From: Bradyrhizobium algeriense
Lineage (GTDB): Bacteria > Pseudomonadota > Alphaproteobacteria > Rhizobiales > Xanthobacteraceae
Length of the DNA: 64,000 nt
Reading direction: 5' to 3'
NCBI RefSeq assembly: GCF_003062295.1
Contig: NZ_PYCN01000004.1
Location: 124,001-188,000, forward strand
Shown: positions 62,701 to 64,000 of the stretch, piece after piece
Position numbering within the stretch: position 1 is the first letter of the stretch
Layout: each line of letters starts with the position of its first letter
Program-made: the position numbers and the translations under genes
The notes under the pieces: model-generated
Told to the model about the DNA's origin: nothing
The model's database searches: none
What the model saw: the letters and a program-made list of their open reading frames with translations, nothing else

Positions 62701-64000
62701 ATGAATCGTGTCGACGCCCACGGATTGAAGATCGCCCCTGTCCTGTTCGATTTCATCGCCAGGGAGGCGACCCCCAAGACTGGGATTTCCCCCGACGCGT
62801 TCTGGGCCGGTGTCGCTGATATCATCAAGAAGCTGGGGCCGAAAAACCGTGAGCTGCTCGCCTTGCGCGACGCGCTGCAGGCCAAGATCGACGGCTGGCA
62901 TCGCGCCAACAAGGGCAAGCCGTTCGACATGAACGCCTATACGGCCTTCCTCAAGGAGATCGGCTATCTGCTGCCGGAGCCGGCGACCAAGGCAGTTGAG
63001 ACCGCCAACGTCGACGAGGAAATCGGCAAGATCTGCGGACCGCAGCTCGTCGTTCCCCTGACCAACGCCCGCTACGCGCTGAACGCGGCGAACGCGCGCT
63101 GGGGCTCACTCTATGACGCCTTCTACGGCACCGACGCGATCCCGCACGATCCGAACGAGGCTGGCCGCGGCTACAACAAGGCGCGCGGCGACAAGGTGAT
63201 CGCCAAGGCAAAAGCCTTCCTCGATGCGGCCGTGCCGCTCGCGACCGGCAGCCACACGGACGTGACGTCGTACAGCATCATCGCCGGCCAGCTCGCCGTG
63301 AAGCTCAAGAGCGGCAATGCCACCGCATTGAAGTCTGCTTCGCAGTTCGCCGGATATCAGGGCGATGCTGCCGCACCAACTGCGGTCCTGCTGGTCAACA
63401 ACGGCATGCATGTCGAAGTGAAGATCGACCGCAGCCACGTCATCGGCAAGGACGATCCGGCCGGCGTCGCCGACATGATCCTGGAATCGGCAGTCTCCAC
63501 CATTCTCGACATGGAAGACTCGGTCGCCGCCGTCGATGCCGAAGACAAGGTGCTGGTCTATCGCAACACGCTCGGCCTGATGGACGGCACGCTCTCGGCG
63601 GATTTCGAGAAGGGCGGCAAGACGCTGAAGCGCGCGCTCAATCCCGACCGCGTCTACAAGACGCCCGACGGCAAGCAACTCACGCTGCACGGCCGCAGCC
63701 TCTTGCTGATGCGCAATGTCGGCCATCACATGTTCACCGACGCCGTACTCGACGAAAAGGGCGAGGAGATTCCGGAAGGCCTGCTCGACGCCGCCGTCGC
63801 CGGCCTGCTCGCCATCCACGACCTCAAGGGCTCTTCGAAGACGAAAAACAGCCGCACCGGCTCGGTCTACATCGTCAAGCCGAAGATGCACGGCCCCGAC
63901 GAAGTCGCGCTGACGTGTGAGCTTTTCGGCGAAGTCGAGAAGCTGCTCGGCCTGTCGGAAAACACCATGAAGGTCGGCATCATGGACGAGGAGCGCCGCA
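62701..64000 (+). CDS. glcB: Malate synthase G, 3' end beyond window
   Basis: The frame from the ATG at 62701 stays open to the window edge (433 codons of an expected 720 or so). It opens [19 protein letters not shown] and carries the malate synthase G blocks [47 protein letters not shown] and [18 protein letters not shown], the last with active-site residues of the TIM barrel. It condenses glyoxylate with acetyl-CoA to malate. No other glyoxylate gene lies in the window. Confidence 0.95.
   Translation, partial: MNRVDAHGLKIAPVLFDFIAREATPKTGISPDAFWAGVADIIKKLGPKNRELLALRDALQAKIDGWHRANKGKPFDMNAYTAFLKEIGYLLPEPATKAVETANVDEEIGKICGPQLVVPLTNARYALNAANARWGSLYDAFYGTDAIPHDPNEAGRGYNKARGDKVIAKAKAFLDAAVPLATGSHTDVTSYSIIAGQLAVKLKSGNATALKSASQFAGYQGDAAAPTAVLLVNNGMHVEVKIDRSHVIGKDDPAGVADMILESAVSTILDMEDSVAAVDAEDKVLVYRNTLGLMDGTLSADFEKGGKTLKRALNPDRVYKTPDGKQLTLHGRSLLLMRNVGHHMFTDAVLDEKGEEIPEGLLDAAVAGLLAIHDLKGSSKTKNSRTGSVYIVKPKMHGPDEVALTCELFGEVEKLLGLSENTMKVGIMDEERR

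Noticed and set aside
1-64000. tRNA, rRNA, riboswitch or CRISPR loci
   Set aside because: I read the gaps for cloverleaf ends, regularly spaced direct repeats and known riboswitch cores and saw none; a covariance-model scan was not possible.

Overview
The window is GC-rich, densely coded alphaproteobacterial chromosome, most likely from Bradyrhizobium or a close relative in the Nitrobacteraceae. Three things point there: the gene families (RcdA/DUF1465, DUF1192, DUF2849 and DUF934 next to sulfite reductase, and a TfdA-alpha-type dioxygenase), strongly GC-rich codon use, and several families of palindromic intergenic repeats that I recall as typical of this group. No organism was given, so this is inference. 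I found no tRNA, rRNA or CRISPR array.

Region 1 (about 1-9.5 kb) is the accessory part. It starts with a cut-off metallophosphoesterase overlapping a nucleotidyltransferase-like gene. Small orphan proteins, a C-terminal remnant of a CorC/HlyC-type protein, an IS1182-family element with a frameshifted transposase, a secreted hydrolase, a phosphotransferase whose reading frame runs into a dispersed repeat, and a lysine/alanine-rich histone-H1-like protein follow. Four diverged copies of one dispersed repeat lie between 2.2 and 7.7 kb.

Region 2 (about 9.5-28 kb) is core-like. It holds an RND efflux pump with a lipoprotein adaptor, a cyclopropane-fatty-acid-synthase-like methyltransferase, a MotA/ExbB-like plus OmpA-domain pair, an MsbA-like ABC exporter, rpmE, rcdA, a DUF1192 gene, a quinone oxidoreductase, a GGDEF-EAL protein and an L,D-transpeptidase with a long coiled coil.

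Region 3 (about 28-50.7 kb) contains an alcohol oxidation module: a PQQ dehydrogenase with the Asp-Tyr-Asp signature of lanthanide-dependent enzymes, cytochrome c, an unknown secreted partner and an upstream copper chaperone. It also contains a diguanylate cyclase, galU, a lytic transglycosylase, a DUF459 protein, a CsbD-like protein, SDR enzymes, a TfdA-like dioxygenase, YqgE, a DsbD-type sensor domain, a Wzx-like flippase, a TauE/SafE remnant, a 3-hydroxybutyrate dehydrogenase-patatin operon and a CAP-domain lipoprotein.

Region 4 (about 50.9-62.6 kb) is a nearly complete assimilatory sulfate pathway. Sulfate is imported by Sbp-CysTWA, activated by CysD and the fused CysNC, and reduced by CysH and CysI; CysG makes the siroheme. 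DUF2849 and DUF934 proteins are embedded in the overlapping genes. cysG and cysD diverge from a shared control region. The window ends inside glcB (malate synthase G).
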